Source of the DNA: Sporosarcina ureae
GTDB taxonomy: Bacteria; Bacillota; Bacilli; Bacillales_A; Planococcaceae
Length of the DNA stretch: 64,000 nt
NCBI RefSeq assembly: GCF_002082015.1
Contig: NZ_CP015109.1
Location: 2,757,001-2,821,000, forward strand
Direction: 5' to 3'
Part shown: positions 40,677-50,962 of the stretch, piece after piece
Numbering within the stretch: the stretch's first letter is position 1
How the letters are laid out: each line of letters starts with the position of its first letter
Notes under the pieces: generated by a model
Seen by the model: only the letters and a program-made list of their open reading frames with translations
Database searches by the model: none
Told to the model about the DNA's origin: nothing
Position numbers and translations under genes: made by a program

Positions 40677-41174
40677 AGTGGGTGTTTTATAATGTGCAGT
40701 GTAAGGAGCACTTGTGAAGATATGTTGTGTCGAACCACCGGCATCTTTGAAAACCGTTTTATCCGATAATTGATTACCGGGAGAGTTATACCAAATCTCA
40801 TACAAGCGTCGATCCGTCCATTCCGTCAGCAATGTATACGTATCAGAACCGATAGGACGCAATAAGCGGAAGGCTACGAAACCTGGCATGTTTTGCAGTT
40901 GATCGCCCAAATGCTTGTACTGATGTTCAAAAATGGGTTTCCCTTCATCCGTCACTGCCACGTTATCCATTGCAAAGAATCCCGGTTCTGTCAGGTTACC
41001 GTATGAACCCACCACTTCAAATTTTCTTGGTGTTTGAAATACGCTCTTGCCATTCGTCTCATGTAGCAACAGTGTACTGCCGCCACCATTCATCAAAAGT
41101 ATGGATTCATCCGTGTGCTGGTCTTTGATCTTCTCCATAAAACCCAGCGTTCCAGTCGTCATATAAATATTCAT
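40665..41174 (-). CDS. hmoB: Heme-degrading monooxygenase HmoB
   Basis: Opens the haem ring to release iron. 169 residues; an N-terminal extension (1-65) is followed by an ABM-type monooxygenase fold (about 66-165) with FRLLRPIGSDTYTLLTEWTDRRLYEIWYNS. The length and position next to hemEHY equal B. subtilis HmoB (YhgC). It is divergent from hemE, placing haem breakdown and synthesis back to back. AAAGGAGG precedes the ATG. Confidence 0.88.
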   Translation of the reverse strand: MNIYMTTGTLGFMEKIKDQHTDESILLMNGGGSTLLLHETNGKSVFQTPRKFEVVGSYGNLTEPGFFAMDNVAVTDEGKPIFEHQYKHLGDQLQNMPGFVAFRLLRPIGSDTYTLLTEWTDRRLYEIWYNSPGNQLSDKTVFKDAGGSTQHIFTSAPYTAHYKTPTEEV

Positions 41175-41465
41175 ATAAATTTCCTCCTTTGGCTAGTAAC
41201 AATCGTCCGTACTTAAATTAACAACACTCTTGACTAGTGTATGTTTCTACATATAGTAATTCCCATAATTCCTCCGAATCAAACACATCTGTTGCAAGCA
41301 AGTTAGGAAGGATTGTCTAAAGCGTGGCAGAAATGTGAGTTGCCTTAGCACAAAATTATGACAAAGGCGCAATTCGCTATACATTGACTTGTCAACGGTT
41401 TATCATGAGAACGTATATGAGTTACGTGAAAGAAATTAAAAATATGGAAAGAGGTATCTCAGAAT

Positions 41466-42509
41466 ATGTCAACTTTTAATGATACGTTATTACGTGCTGC
41501 GAGAGGCGAGGAAATTGAACACACGCCTGTTTGGTTCATGCGTCAAGCAGGACGTTCACAGCCAGAATACCTTAAAATCAAAGAGAAATACTCCTTGGAA
41601 GAAATTACGCATCAACCTGAATTATGTGCGTATGTAACCAAGCTTCCTGTAGATCAATATGATGTAGATGCAGCTATTTTATATAAAGACATCGTGACAC
41701 CACTTGTAGGGATCGGAGTAGACGTAAAGATTAAATCAGGCGTGGGTCCAGTGATCTCCAACCCGATTCGTTCTGCACAAGACATCGCAAACTTGGGTGA
41801 GTTTTCAGCAGAAGAGCAAGTTCCTTACGTTTTGGATACAATAAAACTGCTAACACAAGAACAATTGAATGTACCACTCATCGGTTTCGCAGGCGCACCG
41901 TTTACACTTGCGAGCTATATGATTGAAGGCGGTCCTTCCAAGAGTTATAACCTGACAAAGTCCTTCATGGTATCTGAGCCTCAAGCTTGGTTCGCATTGA
42001 TGGATAAATTGGCTGATATGACGATTAGTTATATCCAAGCACAAGTTAACGCAGGCGTTAAAGCTGTGCAAATATTTGATTCATGGGTAGGCGCATTGAA
42101 TGTATCGGATTACCGAATCTTCATTAAACCTACAATGACTCGTATTTTTTCGGAACTGCGTAAATTAAATATTCCGTTGATCACATTTGGAGTCGGCGCA
42201 AGCCACTTGGCGAATGAATGGCATGACCTACCAGTCGACGTAGTCGGACTGGATTGGCGCTTGTCTATTAAAGAAGCTGGCGAACGCGGCATGACTAAAC
42301 CATTGCAAGGAAACTTGGATCCATCCATGTTATTAGCAGACTGGTCGGTCATCGAAGAACGTGCAAAGCTGATTGTTGAACAAGGTGTAGAGCACGGTAG
42401 CCACATCTTCAACTTGGGCCACGGCGTATTCCCTCAAGTAAAACCAGCAACATTGAAACGCTTAACAGCTTTCGTACATGACTATAGTAGAGAATTACGT
42501 TCAAAGTAA
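41466..42509 (+). CDS. hemE: Uroporphyrinogen decarboxylase
   Basis: Removes four carboxylates from uroporphyrinogen III to give coproporphyrinogen III. 347 residues with [17 protein letters not shown] (substrate-binding loop), catalytic Asp in [29 protein letters not shown], and [12 protein letters not shown]. First gene of hemE-hemH-hemY; 24 bp to the ferrochelatase start. AAAGAGG lies before the ATG. Confidence 0.96.
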   Translation: MSTFNDTLLRAARGEEIEHTPVWFMRQAGRSQPEYLKIKEKYSLEEITHQPELCAYVTKLPVDQYDVDAAILYKDIVTPLVGIGVDVKIKSGVGPVISNPIRSAQDIANLGEFSAEEQVPYVLDTIKLLTQEQLNVPLIGFAGAPFTLASYMIEGGPSKSYNLTKSFMVSEPQAWFALMDKLADMTISYIQAQVNAGVKAVQIFDSWVGALNVSDYRIFIKPTMTRIFSELRKLNIPLITFGVGASHLANEWHDLPVDVVGLDWRLSIKEAGERGMTKPLQGNLDPSMLLADWSVIEERAKLIVEQGVEHGSHIFNLGHGVFPQVKPATLKRLTAFVHDYSRELRSK

Positions 42510-42533
42510 TAATCCAACCATGAGGTGAAAATG

Positions 42534-43469
42534 ATGACGAAAAAGAAAATGGGTTTACTCGTTATGGCGTATGGAACACCAAACTCCTATGACGACCTAA
42601 TACCGTATTACACGCATATCCGTAGAGGCCGTCCACCGGCTCCGGAACAAGTAGAAGATCTGCGCAATCGCTATGAAGCAATCGGAGGCATTTCACCACT
42701 TGCACGGATTACGGATGATCAAGCGGACGCATTAGGCGCTCGTTTGAATGAAGTACAAGATGAAATTGAATTCAAAGTATATGTCGGTCTGAAGCATATA
42801 GCGCCATTCGTAGAAGATGCTATACAAAAAATGCATGAAGATGGTATTACAGAAGCGGCATCTATTGTATTGGCACCACATTTCTCTACGTTCTCCGTTA
42901 AATCATACAACGGTCGCGCGAAAGAAGAAGCGGACAAGCACGGAATCACGCTTACTTCAGTTGAAAGCTGGTACAAGCAACCGAAATTCATCGAGTACTG
43001 GGCAAACCAATTGCGTCAAACTTATGATGCGATGGACGAGGCAGAGCGCGAGAATTCATGCTTGATCGTATCTGCGCATTCGTTACCGGAAAAGATTCTA
43101 GCTAACGGTGATCCATACGCTGATCAGTTGAAAGAAACAGCAGAAATGATTACAGATGCGGCAGGCGTCAAAACATACGCACTCGGCTGGCAAAGTGAAG
43201 GGCAAACGCCTGATCCTTGGTTAGGTCCCGATGTACAAGATCTCACACGTGAACTGTTTGAAACGAAAGGCTATACATCATTCGTTTACACACCAGTTGG
43301 TTTCGTGTCAGATCACTTGGAAGTTCTGTTCGATAACGACTACGAATGTAAAGTAGTATGTGACGATATCGGCGCTGCGTACCACAGACCAGCTATGCCG
43401 AACACCGATCCTTTATTCATTGATGCAATGGCGGATGCGGTAATGGATCAATTGCACGCAAGTAAATGA
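42534..43469 (+). CDS. hemH: Coproporphyrin III ferrochelatase
   Basis: Inserts iron into coproporphyrin III in the Gram-positive haem route (also named CpfC). 311 residues, matching B. subtilis HemH. Motifs: [11 protein letters not shown] at the N-terminus, [11 protein letters not shown], the catalytic-site SAHSLPEKI with His, and [14 protein letters not shown]. Three start codons lie close together (42525, 42531, 42534); GAGGTG at 42522-42527 is best spaced for ATG 42534. Middle gene of the hem operon. Confidence 0.94.
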   Translation: MTKKKMGLLVMAYGTPNSYDDLIPYYTHIRRGRPPAPEQVEDLRNRYEAIGGISPLARITDDQADALGARLNEVQDEIEFKVYVGLKHIAPFVEDAIQKMHEDGITEAASIVLAPHFSTFSVKSYNGRAKEEADKHGITLTSVESWYKQPKFIEYWANQLRQTYDAMDEAERENSCLIVSAHSLPEKILANGDPYADQLKETAEMITDAAGVKTYALGWQSEGQTPDPWLGPDVQDLTRELFETKGYTSFVYTPVGFVSDHLEVLFDNDYECKVVCDDIGAAYHRPAMPNTDPLFIDAMADAVMDQLHASK

Positions 43470-43497
43470 ATTCAAGTGGATCGGAGTGAAAAAGGAC

Positions 43498-44913
43498 ATG
43501 AGTGAACGAAAAAAAGTTGTCATAATCGGCGGCGGCATCACAGGTCTTGCTGCAGCGTATTATATGCAAAAAGATGCCCGTGAACAAGGACTTCCCATAG
43601 ATATCGTCATGATTGAAGCTTCAACACAACTAGGTGGAAAAATCCAAACAGTCCGTCGAGACGGCTATGTAATCGAACGCGGTCCCGACTCCTTTTTGAT
43701 CCGTAAAAAAAGTGTAGACCAATTAGCGACTGACCTGGGGATAGAGGATCAGCTTGTGCGTAACGCAACAGGGCAAGCTTATATTTTGTTGCATGGTCAG
43801 ATGCACAAAATCCCGGCAGGTGCTGTCATGGGTGTACCGACTGAAATCAAACCGTTCGTTGCATCCGGTTTATTCAGTTTGAGCGGTAAAATACGTGCGG
43901 CAGGTGACTTCGTATTACCACGTTCTGAAGTAACCGGGGATCAGTCGCTAGGTAAGTTTTTCCGTCGACGCTTTGGTACAGAAGTGGTGGAAAATCTAAT
44001 CGAGCCACTGTTGTCGGGCGTCTATGCCGGTGATATCGATCATATGAGCTTGGAATCGACTTTCCCGCAGTTTTATGAAGTGGAAAAAAATCATCGAAGC
44101 TTAATTTTAGGAATGAGGAAGACTACTCCTAAACAGCTACCGCAAAAAAATAGTCATAGTTCGAAGAAAATGGGTGCTTTCCATACATTTAAAAATGGTC
44201 TGAATTCATTAATCGAAGCATTAGAAGAGCAGTTGACTGATGTCGATGTGATGAAAGGTACGCGTGTCACCCACATAGCGAAACAAGACGACCGTGCCAT
44301 TCTGACATTGAATGATCAACAGCGAATCGTCGCAGATGCAGTGATTATGTCTGCAAGCCACATAGTAGCGAGTCGTTTATTTGAACCGCATGGTCTGTTG
44401 AAAGAGCTAGGAACGATTCCGATGACATCTGTCGCAACAGTTGCACTAGGTTACCCGAAAAGTGCGATGAAGAGCGATATCGATGGAACAGGTTTCTTAG
44501 TTCCGCGCAATAGTAACCATTCAATCACCGCCTGTACACTCGTCGACCGTAAATGGCCAACGACAACACCAGACGATAAAGTGATGGTGCGTGCATTCGT
44601 CGGGCGTGTTGGAGAAGAAGCGATTGTTGACTTACCAGATGCAGAGATTGAGAAAATCGTTCGCAAAGATATGAAAGAAATTCTCGGGCTTGAAGGTGAA
44701 CCGGATTTCTGTATTATTACACGTTGGAAAGAAGACCGACCTCAATACCGTGTAGGCCATAAAGAAAAGGTTTTACGTGCGCGGGAAGAAGTACAATTGG
44801 AGTTTCCAATGGTCGAGCTAGCTGGTGCATCCTATAAGGGTGTCGGTTTGCCTGACTGTATCGATCAAGGAGTCGCCGCGAAAGATCAAGTATTGGCGAA
44901 GTTGTTTAAATAA
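43498..44913 (+). CDS. hemY: Coproporphyrinogen III oxidase (HemY/CgoX)
   Basis: FAD enzyme that oxidises coproporphyrinogen III to coproporphyrin III in the Gram-positive haem pathway. 471 residues. N-terminal VVIIGGGITGLAAAYYM FAD fold, EASTQLGGKIQT, ERGPDSFLIRK, and a C-terminal GLPDCIDQGVAAKDQVL. ATG 43498 gives the MSERKK start seen in the family; GTG 43486 is an alternative four codons upstream. Last gene of the operon, 28 bp after hemH, with a terminator following. Confidence 0.94.
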   Translation: MSERKKVVIIGGGITGLAAAYYMQKDAREQGLPIDIVMIEASTQLGGKIQTVRRDGYVIERGPDSFLIRKKSVDQLATDLGIEDQLVRNATGQAYILLHGQMHKIPAGAVMGVPTEIKPFVASGLFSLSGKIRAAGDFVLPRSEVTGDQSLGKFFRRRFGTEVVENLIEPLLSGVYAGDIDHMSLESTFPQFYEVEKNHRSLILGMRKTTPKQLPQKNSHSSKKMGAFHTFKNGLNSLIEALEEQLTDVDVMKGTRVTHIAKQDDRAILTLNDQQRIVADAVIMSASHIVASRLFEPHGLLKELGTIPMTSVATVALGYPKSAMKSDIDGTGFLVPRNSNHSITACTLVDRKWPTTTPDDKVMVRAFVGRVGEEAIVDLPDAEIEKIVRKDMKEILGLEGEPDFCIITRWKEDRPQYRVGHKEKVLRAREEVQLEFPMVELAGASYKGVGLPDCIDQGVAAKDQVLAKLFK

Positions 44914-44918
44914 CGTAG

Positions 44919-44954
44919 AAAAATCCGTACAACCATAGTTGTGCGGATTTTTTA
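44919..44954 (+). terminator. hemEHY terminator
   Basis: AAAATCCGTACAAC / GTTGTGCGGATTTT with a CATA loop and T tract. Confidence 0.9.
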
Positions 44955-45031
44955 TATTGTATGGGGAATAGGACGGGTAGGCGCGGTGGGTCTAGCACGA
45001 TGCGCTTGTTGTTCTATCTATGTATTTTCTC

Positions 45032-45060
45032 AAAAAAAAGCGAATATAGGAATATTCGCC
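45032..45060 (-). terminator. yhfH terminator
   Basis: On the minus strand GCGAATAT / ATATTCGC with a four-base loop followed by eight T residues. Confidence 0.85.
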
Positions 45061-45076
45061 GAATGAAAGTTATGTT

Positions 45077-45208
45077 TTATTTTACGTTGCAATGATTGCA
45101 TTGATTAGAGTAACACTCGTGCTGCTCTTCAATTTCCGTTCCACATGTCGCACAAACCTTCGCCGGCAAGTTCTTGAAAAATTCAACGATGCTTTCTACC
45201 ATATCCAT
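45077..45208 (-). CDS. yhfH: YhfH family mini zinc-ribbon protein
   Basis: Short gene read by hand: 43 residues, MDMVESIVEFFKNLP followed by two CxxC-like pairs (CATC and CNHC) with an added Cys and two His, a likely zinc ribbon. Length, start and Cys spacing match YhfH of Bacillus, whose function is unknown and which lies near lplJ (yhfJ) there as here. An AGAAGGGG ribosome site serves either ATG 45208 or ATG 45202; the choice is uncertain. A terminator follows directly. It is divergent from lplJ. Confidence 0.8.
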   Translation of the reverse strand: MDMVESIVEFFKNLPAKVCATCGTEIEEQHECYSNQCNHCNVK

Positions 45209-45409
45209 CCATCCCCTTCTGTTTGTTGTATAACTCATTGGTATATACACATTGTATTATAACAGATGCCGGAAGTCAACATTTCATTTAACTATCTGTT
45301 AAAATGGACTCAAGCCTTTGGTGACGCGCTTTCAAGCGGTTTTAGGAGTTTGGAATTGAGAGAATTAACAGAAAATAAATGTGACAATTTTGTGAGGAGA
45401 GAAGAAAAT

Positions 45410-46402
45410 ATGAAATTTATCGATAATCAAGGCATTACAGACCCGCGTATTAATCTCGCTATTGAGGAATATGTACTTAATACAATGGACGTAGACAAAG
45501 ATTCGTATTTACTGTTCTATATCAATGAGCCTTCTATCATAATCGGGAAAAACCAAAACACAGTGGAAGAAATCAATACAGAGTTTGTGGATCGTCAAGG
45601 CATCCACGTAGTACGTAGACTGTCTGGTGGCGGGGCGGTGTATCATGATAAAGGAAACTTGAACTTCAGTTTCATTACGAAAGACGATGGGGAGTCGTTC
45701 CGTAATTTTAAGAAATTCACGGAGCCTGTAACAGATGCGCTGGCTAAAATGGGAATCAAAGCGGAATTGCTTGGCCGTAACGATATTTTGATTGATGGAC
45801 GCAAAATCTCGGGGAATGCACAATTCGCCACAAAAGATCGCATGTTTAGCCACGGGACGTTATTGTTTGATACAGATATGGAAGGCGTCGTGAATTCACT
45901 TAAAGTGAGGAAAGACAAAATCGAATCGAAAGGAATCAAGTCGATTCGTAGTCGTGTTGCGAATATTTCCGAGTTTTTGGAAGAGCCAATCTCCATTGAA
46001 CAGTTTAGACAGGAAATCTTAAATTCAATGTTCGATGGGGAAGAAAATATTGAGTATCGTGTATTGACGGATGACGATTGGACGAAGATCCGTGAATTGT
46101 CTGCGGAGCGTTATGGTAACTGGGAGTGGAATTACGGACGTTCGCCGAAGTTCAACTTACAGCAATCTAAACGTTTTCCTGTCGGTGGCATTGATGTTCG
46201 TTTGCAAGTTGAAAAAGGCAGTATAGAAAACGTCAATATATACGGTGACTTTTTCGGTGTTGGCGAAGTGCAAGAAATTGAAAATAGATTAGTAGGTGTG
46301 AAGTACGAACGAAAGGCAATTACGGACGCACTTGAGTCTCTGGACGTGGAAAAAATTCTAGGTGGTATTAAGCTGGAAGAATTTGTGGATGTAATCTATT
46401 AA
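45410..46402 (+). CDS. lplJ: Lipoate-protein ligase LplJ
   Basis: Activates lipoate with ATP and attaches it to lipoyl domains of 2-oxoacid dehydrogenases or GcvH. 330 residues, as in B. subtilis LplJ. Motifs: INEPSIIIGKNQNTVEEIN, VVRRLSGGGAVYHDKGNLNFSF, and the catalytic-lysine region GRNDILIDGRKISGNAQ. The frame opens 144 bp earlier, but that stretch has no ribosome site and odd composition; ATG 45410 has GAGGAGA nine bases upstream and begins the family N-terminus. Confidence 0.94.
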   Translation: MKFIDNQGITDPRINLAIEEYVLNTMDVDKDSYLLFYINEPSIIIGKNQNTVEEINTEFVDRQGIHVVRRLSGGGAVYHDKGNLNFSFITKDDGESFRNFKKFTEPVTDALAKMGIKAELLGRNDILIDGRKISGNAQFATKDRMFSHGTLLFDTDMEGVVNSLKVRKDKIESKGIKSIRSRVANISEFLEEPISIEQFRQEILNSMFDGEENIEYRVLTDDDWTKIRELSAERYGNWEWNYGRSPKFNLQQSKRFPVGGIDVRLQVEKGSIENVNIYGDFFGVGEVQEIENRLVGVKYERKAITDALESLDVEKILGGIKLEEFVDVIY

Positions 46403-46404
46403 AG

Positions 46405-46439
46405 AACAGCGCATGTCTTGCGGGGCATGCGCTGTTTTG
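46405..46439 (+). terminator. lplJ terminator
   Basis: ACAGCGCATG / CATGCGCTGT perfect stem followed by TTTTG. Confidence 0.8.
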
Positions 46440-46510
46440 TGTACAGGGATTCATTTATGTGCGCTGTGAAATGCGTTATACTGAATATAATGAGAAAGTG
46501 AGGGGTTACG

Positions 46511-47209
46511 GTGAAGCACCGAATATTTATTGTTGAAGATGATTTGAAGATTGCTCAATTATTAGCGGGAACGCTTGAAAAATATCAATACGAAGTCGCG
46601 ATCATTCAGGACTTTGACCGAGTCGTCGAAGAATGCATTGCATATAATCCGCATTTAGTGCTGTTAGATATCAACTTGCCGATCTATGACGGTTACTATT
46701 GGTGCCGTCAACTACGTCAGCATACGATGTGTCCGATTATTTTTATCTCGGCACGTTCAGGTGATATGGATCAAGTGTTTGCGCTAGAAAATGGTGGCGA
46801 TGATTTCATTACGAAGCCATTCCATTATGAAATTGTGTTGGCGAAAATTAAAAGTCATTTGCGCCGTTCATTCGGAGAATATTCACCGAGTCAGTCGGAG
46901 CGTATGATTGTGTCAGGTGATTTGACTTTATATATCGAACGAATGACGCTACAAAAAGGCCAAGAAGAAATTCCTCTTCAGAAGAAAGAATGTGTCATTT
47001 TGGAATTGCTGATGGGCGAGTCTCCGAAAGTCGTGTCACGCGAAAGATTACTCGAAGAACTGTGGGATGATCAGTCATTCGTCGACGAAAATACGCTTAA
47101 CGTCAATATGGCTCGAGTGCGCAAGAAATTAACGGATTACGATGTGCAATCTTGGATTGAAACGGTGCGTGGTGCGGGATATCGCTTCATGCCGGAGACG
47201 GAAGCGTAA
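46511..47209 (+). CDS. Bce-type OmpR-family response regulator
   Basis: Response regulator of 232 residues: receiver with acidic pair in VEDDLKI and phospho-acceptor Asp in LLDINLP, then winged helix (about 130-228) ending WIETVRGAGYRF. It starts with GTG after GAGGGG. It is the first gene of a four-gene BceRSAB-like module for peptide-antibiotic sensing and resistance; overlaps of ATG/stop with the kinase show coupling. Which antibiotic is sensed cannot be read from the sequence. Confidence 0.88.
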   Translation: MKHRIFIVEDDLKIAQLLAGTLEKYQYEVAIIQDFDRVVEECIAYNPHLVLLDINLPIYDGYYWCRQLRQHTMCPIIFISARSGDMDQVFALENGGDDFITKPFHYEIVLAKIKSHLRRSFGEYSPSQSERMIVSGDLTLYIERMTLQKGQEEIPLQKKECVILELLMGESPKVVSRERLLEELWDDQSFVDENTLNVNMARVRKKLTDYDVQSWIETVRGAGYRFMPETEA

Positions 47210-48231
47210 TGAAAGCTTTCACACTATTTGTTAAAGAGCATGTATCCTTCATGTTGTTTCAAATCGGACTCGTATCATTCATTTTACTATTGTTTTGGCT
47301 TGATGGGTTCCGCAGTCCGAACACAGCGGTCTATTCGGTCGCGATGAGTATTTTACTTACGGCGGGCTATTTACTTGCGAAATTCATTAGGCGGCGTACA
47401 TATTACGCAAAAATTGTTGAAAAACCGAAGCAAATGGAAGATGCGTTGATTCGGCACGTTATGACACCTGAACATAAACAGACGATGGAATTCACACGTG
47501 AATTATATCGCCTGTATCAACGTGAAGTGCAGACGTTATATGACAGACAAAATCGTCATTTACATTTCGTGAATCAATGGGTGCACCAAATGAAAACGCC
47601 GATCTCGGTCATAAATTTATTACTGCAAGAAGAGGAAGTGGATAAGAAGAGTATTGAGCAGGAAGTGGGGCGCATCCAAAACGGATTGGAAATCGTCCTG
47701 GTCAATGCACGGCTTGAAACGTTTGAAGAAGATATGCAAATAGAACGGCTATGGCTTCGGCAAGTATTGCAAGAAGTGCTCAATGATAATAAACGCCTCT
47801 TCATTGCGAACGGTCTGTTTCCTGTACTGAACGTCGATGAACACTTAACGGTTGCGACTGATCGAAAATGGATCAAGTTCATGCTCAATCAATTTATTAC
47901 GAATGCAGTGAAATATACATTTGAAAAAGGGAAGAAAATACATGTCAATGCGGTGCAACTTCAAGAAGGACTGTGTCTGGAGATTGTCGATGAAGGAATC
48001 GGAATTCCGGCATCCGATTTACATCGTGTGACGAAAGCTTTCTTCACAGGAGAAAACGGCAGATTGTCTGGTGAATCGACCGGCATGGGGTTGTATATTG
48101 CGTCTGAAGTCTGTGAGAAACTAGGCCACCAACTGACGATATCCTCGAAGCAAGGAGAAGGCACGACGATCGCATTACTATTTACAGACGGAGAGGCGGG
48201 TGAACAACCAAATGACACAACCGGTCGTTAA
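47209..48231 (+). CDS. Bce-type intramembrane-sensing histidine kinase
   Basis: Kinase of 340 residues with two N-terminal helices (about 12-30 and 40-58) joined by a very short loop, so it has no extracellular sensor and must be told of the drug by the ABC transporter, as BceS is by BceAB. HisKA: FVNQWVHQMKTPISVI; HATPase N-box NQFITNAVKYT, G-box DEGIGIP and GLYIASEVCEKLG. It begins on the last base of the regulator's stop and overlaps the ATPase gene. Confidence 0.88.
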   Translation: MKAFTLFVKEHVSFMLFQIGLVSFILLLFWLDGFRSPNTAVYSVAMSILLTAGYLLAKFIRRRTYYAKIVEKPKQMEDALIRHVMTPEHKQTMEFTRELYRLYQREVQTLYDRQNRHLHFVNQWVHQMKTPISVINLLLQEEEVDKKSIEQEVGRIQNGLEIVLVNARLETFEEDMQIERLWLRQVLQEVLNDNKRLFIANGLFPVLNVDEHLTVATDRKWIKFMLNQFITNAVKYTFEKGKKIHVNAVQLQEGLCLEIVDEGIGIPASDLHRVTKAFFTGENGRLSGESTGMGLYIASEVCEKLGHQLTISSKQGEGTTIALLFTDGEAGEQPNDTTGR

Positions 48232-48991
48232 GATGGAAGATATAACGAAAATCTATGAAGGAAAAGTGGTACATCGTGCATTGAATCAATTGGACTTCGA
48301 TGTGCAAAAAGGGGAGTTCGTTGCGATCATGGGGCCGTCGGGTAGCGGTAAGACGACGTTGCTCAATTTATTGATGGCCACGGATATTCCGACGTATGGC
48401 AAGATTGTCATTGGTGGGGTAGAACCGGAGAAGCTCAGTCAAAATGAAATTGCTTTGTTCCGCAGACGACAAATCGGGTTCGTCTTTCAGGAAATCAATT
48501 TACTGCAAATGTTGACGGTGGAAGAAAATCTTGTATTGCCGTTAACGCTTGATGGACTACCTATCGAAGAGATGAAAAAACGTGTGAAAGATATGGCGCA
48601 AAAGCTGAATCTAGAAGATATTTTGGAGCGCCGTCCGGATGAATTATCAGGTGGACAAGCACAACGTACCGCGATAGGGCGAGCGCTCATCCATCAGCCG
48701 AGCATTGTATTAGCGGATGAGCCGACAGGAAACTTGGATTCGAAGTCTGCGAAAGATGTGCTCGAATTACTCGAACATATTAACCAGCATGAAAAGACGT
48801 CGATCATTATGGTGACGCACGACCCGGTCGCGGCAAGTTACTGTGATCGCGTGCTATTCATTAAAGACGGGGAATTTTTCAATGAAATTTATAAAGACGA
48901 ACGCCGGCAAACCTTTTTCCAGCGGATTTTGAATGTGTTGTCATTACTTGGAGGGAATGTGAATGACTTTTCGACAGTTCGCTTATCGTAA
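48200..48991 (+). CDS. Bce-type ABC transporter ATPase
   Basis: ATP-binding subunit of 263 residues (MacB/LolD/BceA class): Walker A GPSGSGKTT, Q-loop VFQEINLL, signature LSGGQAQR, Walker B IVLADEPTG, and H-loop VTHD. The C-terminus is longer than usual. The start is uncertain: GTG 48200 sits only three bases after GGAGAGG, while ATG 48212 is 15 bases after it. Either way it overlaps the kinase gene, and its 3' end overlaps the permease gene by 29 bp, so all four genes are tightly coupled. Confidence 0.88.
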   Translation: MNNQMTQPVVKMEDITKIYEGKVVHRALNQLDFDVQKGEFVAIMGPSGSGKTTLLNLLMATDIPTYGKIVIGGVEPEKLSQNEIALFRRRQIGFVFQEINLLQMLTVEENLVLPLTLDGLPIEEMKKRVKDMAQKLNLEDILERRPDELSGGQAQRTAIGRALIHQPSIVLADEPTGNLDSKSAKDVLELLEHINQHEKTSIIMVTHDPVAASYCDRVLFIKDGEFFNEIYKDERRQTFFQRILNVLSLLGGNVNDFSTVRLS

Positions 48992-50897
48992 CGTCCTTCG
49001 TAACCGCCGGGTGTATGCGGCATTTTTCATGGCGAGTGTATTTTCCGTCATGGTATTTTTCCTCTATTCGATGTTGCTGTTCCATCCGTCAATTGAAAAC
49101 ACCTTCTTAAAAGAGATTTCAACGCTCGGTATGGGCATAGCGGAAATCATTCTATTCATTTTCACGCTGTTTTTCTTATTTTATTCAATGCGCGCATTTT
49201 TGCAGGCGCGATCGAAAGAGTTCGGTGTGTTACTACTTCTCGGAATGGCCAAACGTCAGTTGCATCGACTCATTTTCATTGAAACGATGTTACTTGGCTT
49301 TGCATCGATCATCAGTGGAATTTTCCTCGGCTTCATGTTTTCGAAGTTCTTCTTCATGATCGTCAAAGCGATTGTGCAAATTCCAGTGTTACCGCTTTAT
49401 TTATCTTGGAAACCATTCGTGCTGACGATGGGGGCATTTCTTAGTTTATTCGCTATTATTTCATATATCGCCCCTGTATTCATTCAGCAAGGGCAAGTAT
49501 CGGATTTATTACATGGGGATATGGCGGTGCAGTCGGTTTATTCGTACTCGAAAAGCCGTGGGATCTTTGGCGTGGTGCTATTATTGCTCGCGTACGCGAT
49601 GGCGGCATTCGTCTCACGTTCGAGCATCATCAGTCTGTTCTTCTTGCTACCGCCACTCCTCACCATCGGGACGTATTACTTTTTCACGGACACTTTACCG
49701 CTCGTCTTGCATGCACTGCGACGGCAAAAGAAGTTTTTTTGGCGAGACTTTTGGATGATCTCGATCTCGGAAAGCATCGTCCGGTTAAGAGAAAATGCGC
49801 GGATGTTCTTCATCGTGACAATCGTTTCGACGATCGCGTTCATGTCGGTCGGTATTCTGGCGTCGTTAACGTCGTTCGCTTCGCAATACCGTGAAGTGAA
49901 TCCGCTCGGGCTTATTTATAAAAGTTTGCCACATAATGAATTCGAATACGCGCATATCGCGCAATTGACCAATGAACTCGAACAGGAAGGCCTCGATTAT
50001 TGGGCTGTACGATTTCGTGTGCTGCAACAGCAATCGTCCTATACTAAAAACAAAGTTCATATTGTCAAGCTGTCTGACCTGAATGAATTGGCCGCAACCT
50101 TCGGGGAAAAGCCGCTTTCATTGGAAAGTGGACATGCGTTGTTCTTACCGGCAACAGCAGCCGCTGCTAATCAGTTGTCGACAGAATCAGTCAATACAGA
50201 ACTGGCTAATAGTGGCGTGTCACTTGATATCGAAGGCGTCTATCCGTATAAACTGTTTCCGCCGAACGCGATCGGTCTTAATACGATTGTCGTCAATCAC
50301 TTGGACTTCGATCGGATTGAAGAACATGCAGGTGCCGATGCACTGGCGTTTAATTATTATGCGTTTAACGTGCGAGACTGGCAAGAAACGCAAGAAATTG
50401 GATTGTCTATCAATGCCCAAGTGCTGGCGGGGCTCATGCTCGAACACCGCGATCCGGTGCGCTACGAGTTTGAGAACCCCGGGTTGAATTACTCGCATAT
50501 CCGCATGACGTTTTCGTTGCTGTTGTTTATCGGGTTATTGCTGGCGGCCGTATTTTTCCTTGCGTCGGGAAGTTTTATTTACTTCCGGTTGTATACGTCG
50601 CTCAGCTACGATCGACGGCAGTACGCGGTGTTGCAACGGATTGGGATGACGGACCGGGAGTTCACGAAGATCGTCAACCGGCAGTTGATCCCGCAGTTTT
50701 TCTTCCCGTGGGGTGTGTCGTTCATCCACAGTGTGTTTGCTTTTATGTCGCTGCAAGTGATTTGGGATGCGCTGGCCGAGATCTCGATCGTCAAAGAACT
50801 AGCGCTCGTGCTGGCGGGCTTTGCGCTAATGCAAATTTTCTATTTCTACCTAATCCGCTGGCGCTATATTTCACATATTAAGGCACCTACTTCTTAG
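48963..50897 (+). CDS. Bce-type FtsX-like ABC permease
   Basis: Membrane permease of 644 residues, the BceB-family size. About ten helices arranged as 6 + 4, with a ~220-residue extracellular domain between helices 7 and 8 (around 300-530), the region that binds peptide antibiotics in this family. Starts MTFRQFAYRNVLRNRRVYAAFFMAS, the usual FtsX-like opening. GGAGGG precedes the ATG. With the ATPase it should remove or release peptide antibiotics such as bacitracin-like compounds from lipid targets and report flux to the kinase. Confidence 0.88.
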   Translation: MTFRQFAYRNVLRNRRVYAAFFMASVFSVMVFFLYSMLLFHPSIENTFLKEISTLGMGIAEIILFIFTLFFLFYSMRAFLQARSKEFGVLLLLGMAKRQLHRLIFIETMLLGFASIISGIFLGFMFSKFFFMIVKAIVQIPVLPLYLSWKPFVLTMGAFLSLFAIISYIAPVFIQQGQVSDLLHGDMAVQSVYSYSKSRGIFGVVLLLLAYAMAAFVSRSSIISLFFLLPPLLTIGTYYFFTDTLPLVLHALRRQKKFFWRDFWMISISESIVRLRENARMFFIVTIVSTIAFMSVGILASLTSFASQYREVNPLGLIYKSLPHNEFEYAHIAQLTNELEQEGLDYWAVRFRVLQQQSSYTKNKVHIVKLSDLNELAATFGEKPLSLESGHALFLPATAAAANQLSTESVNTELANSGVSLDIEGVYPYKLFPPNAIGLNTIVVNHLDFDRIEEHAGADALAFNYYAFNVRDWQETQEIGLSINAQVLAGLMLEHRDPVRYEFENPGLNYSHIRMTFSLLLFIGLLLAAVFFLASGSFIYFRLYTSLSYDRRQYAVLQRIGMTDREFTKIVNRQLIPQFFFPWGVSFIHSVFAFMSLQVIWDALAEISIVKELALVLAGFALMQIFYFYLIRWRYISHIKAPTS

Positions 50898-50914
50898 AGA
50901 AGAGGTGTCTTTTT
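50881..50914 (+). terminator. Terminator overlapping the permease stop codon
   Basis: AGGCACCT ... AGGTGTCT stem with inner TTCTT/AAGA pairing, then TTTT. Confidence 0.7.
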
Positions 50915-50962
50915 GAATGACAGTAGTTTAGTTCTAAAATACAAGAGGAAGGGCATAGGGGT

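Noticed and set aside
45266..45409. 48-residue N-terminal extension of LplJ
   Set aside because: The family begins at MKFIDNQG; ATG 45410 has a good ribosome site and the extension has none.
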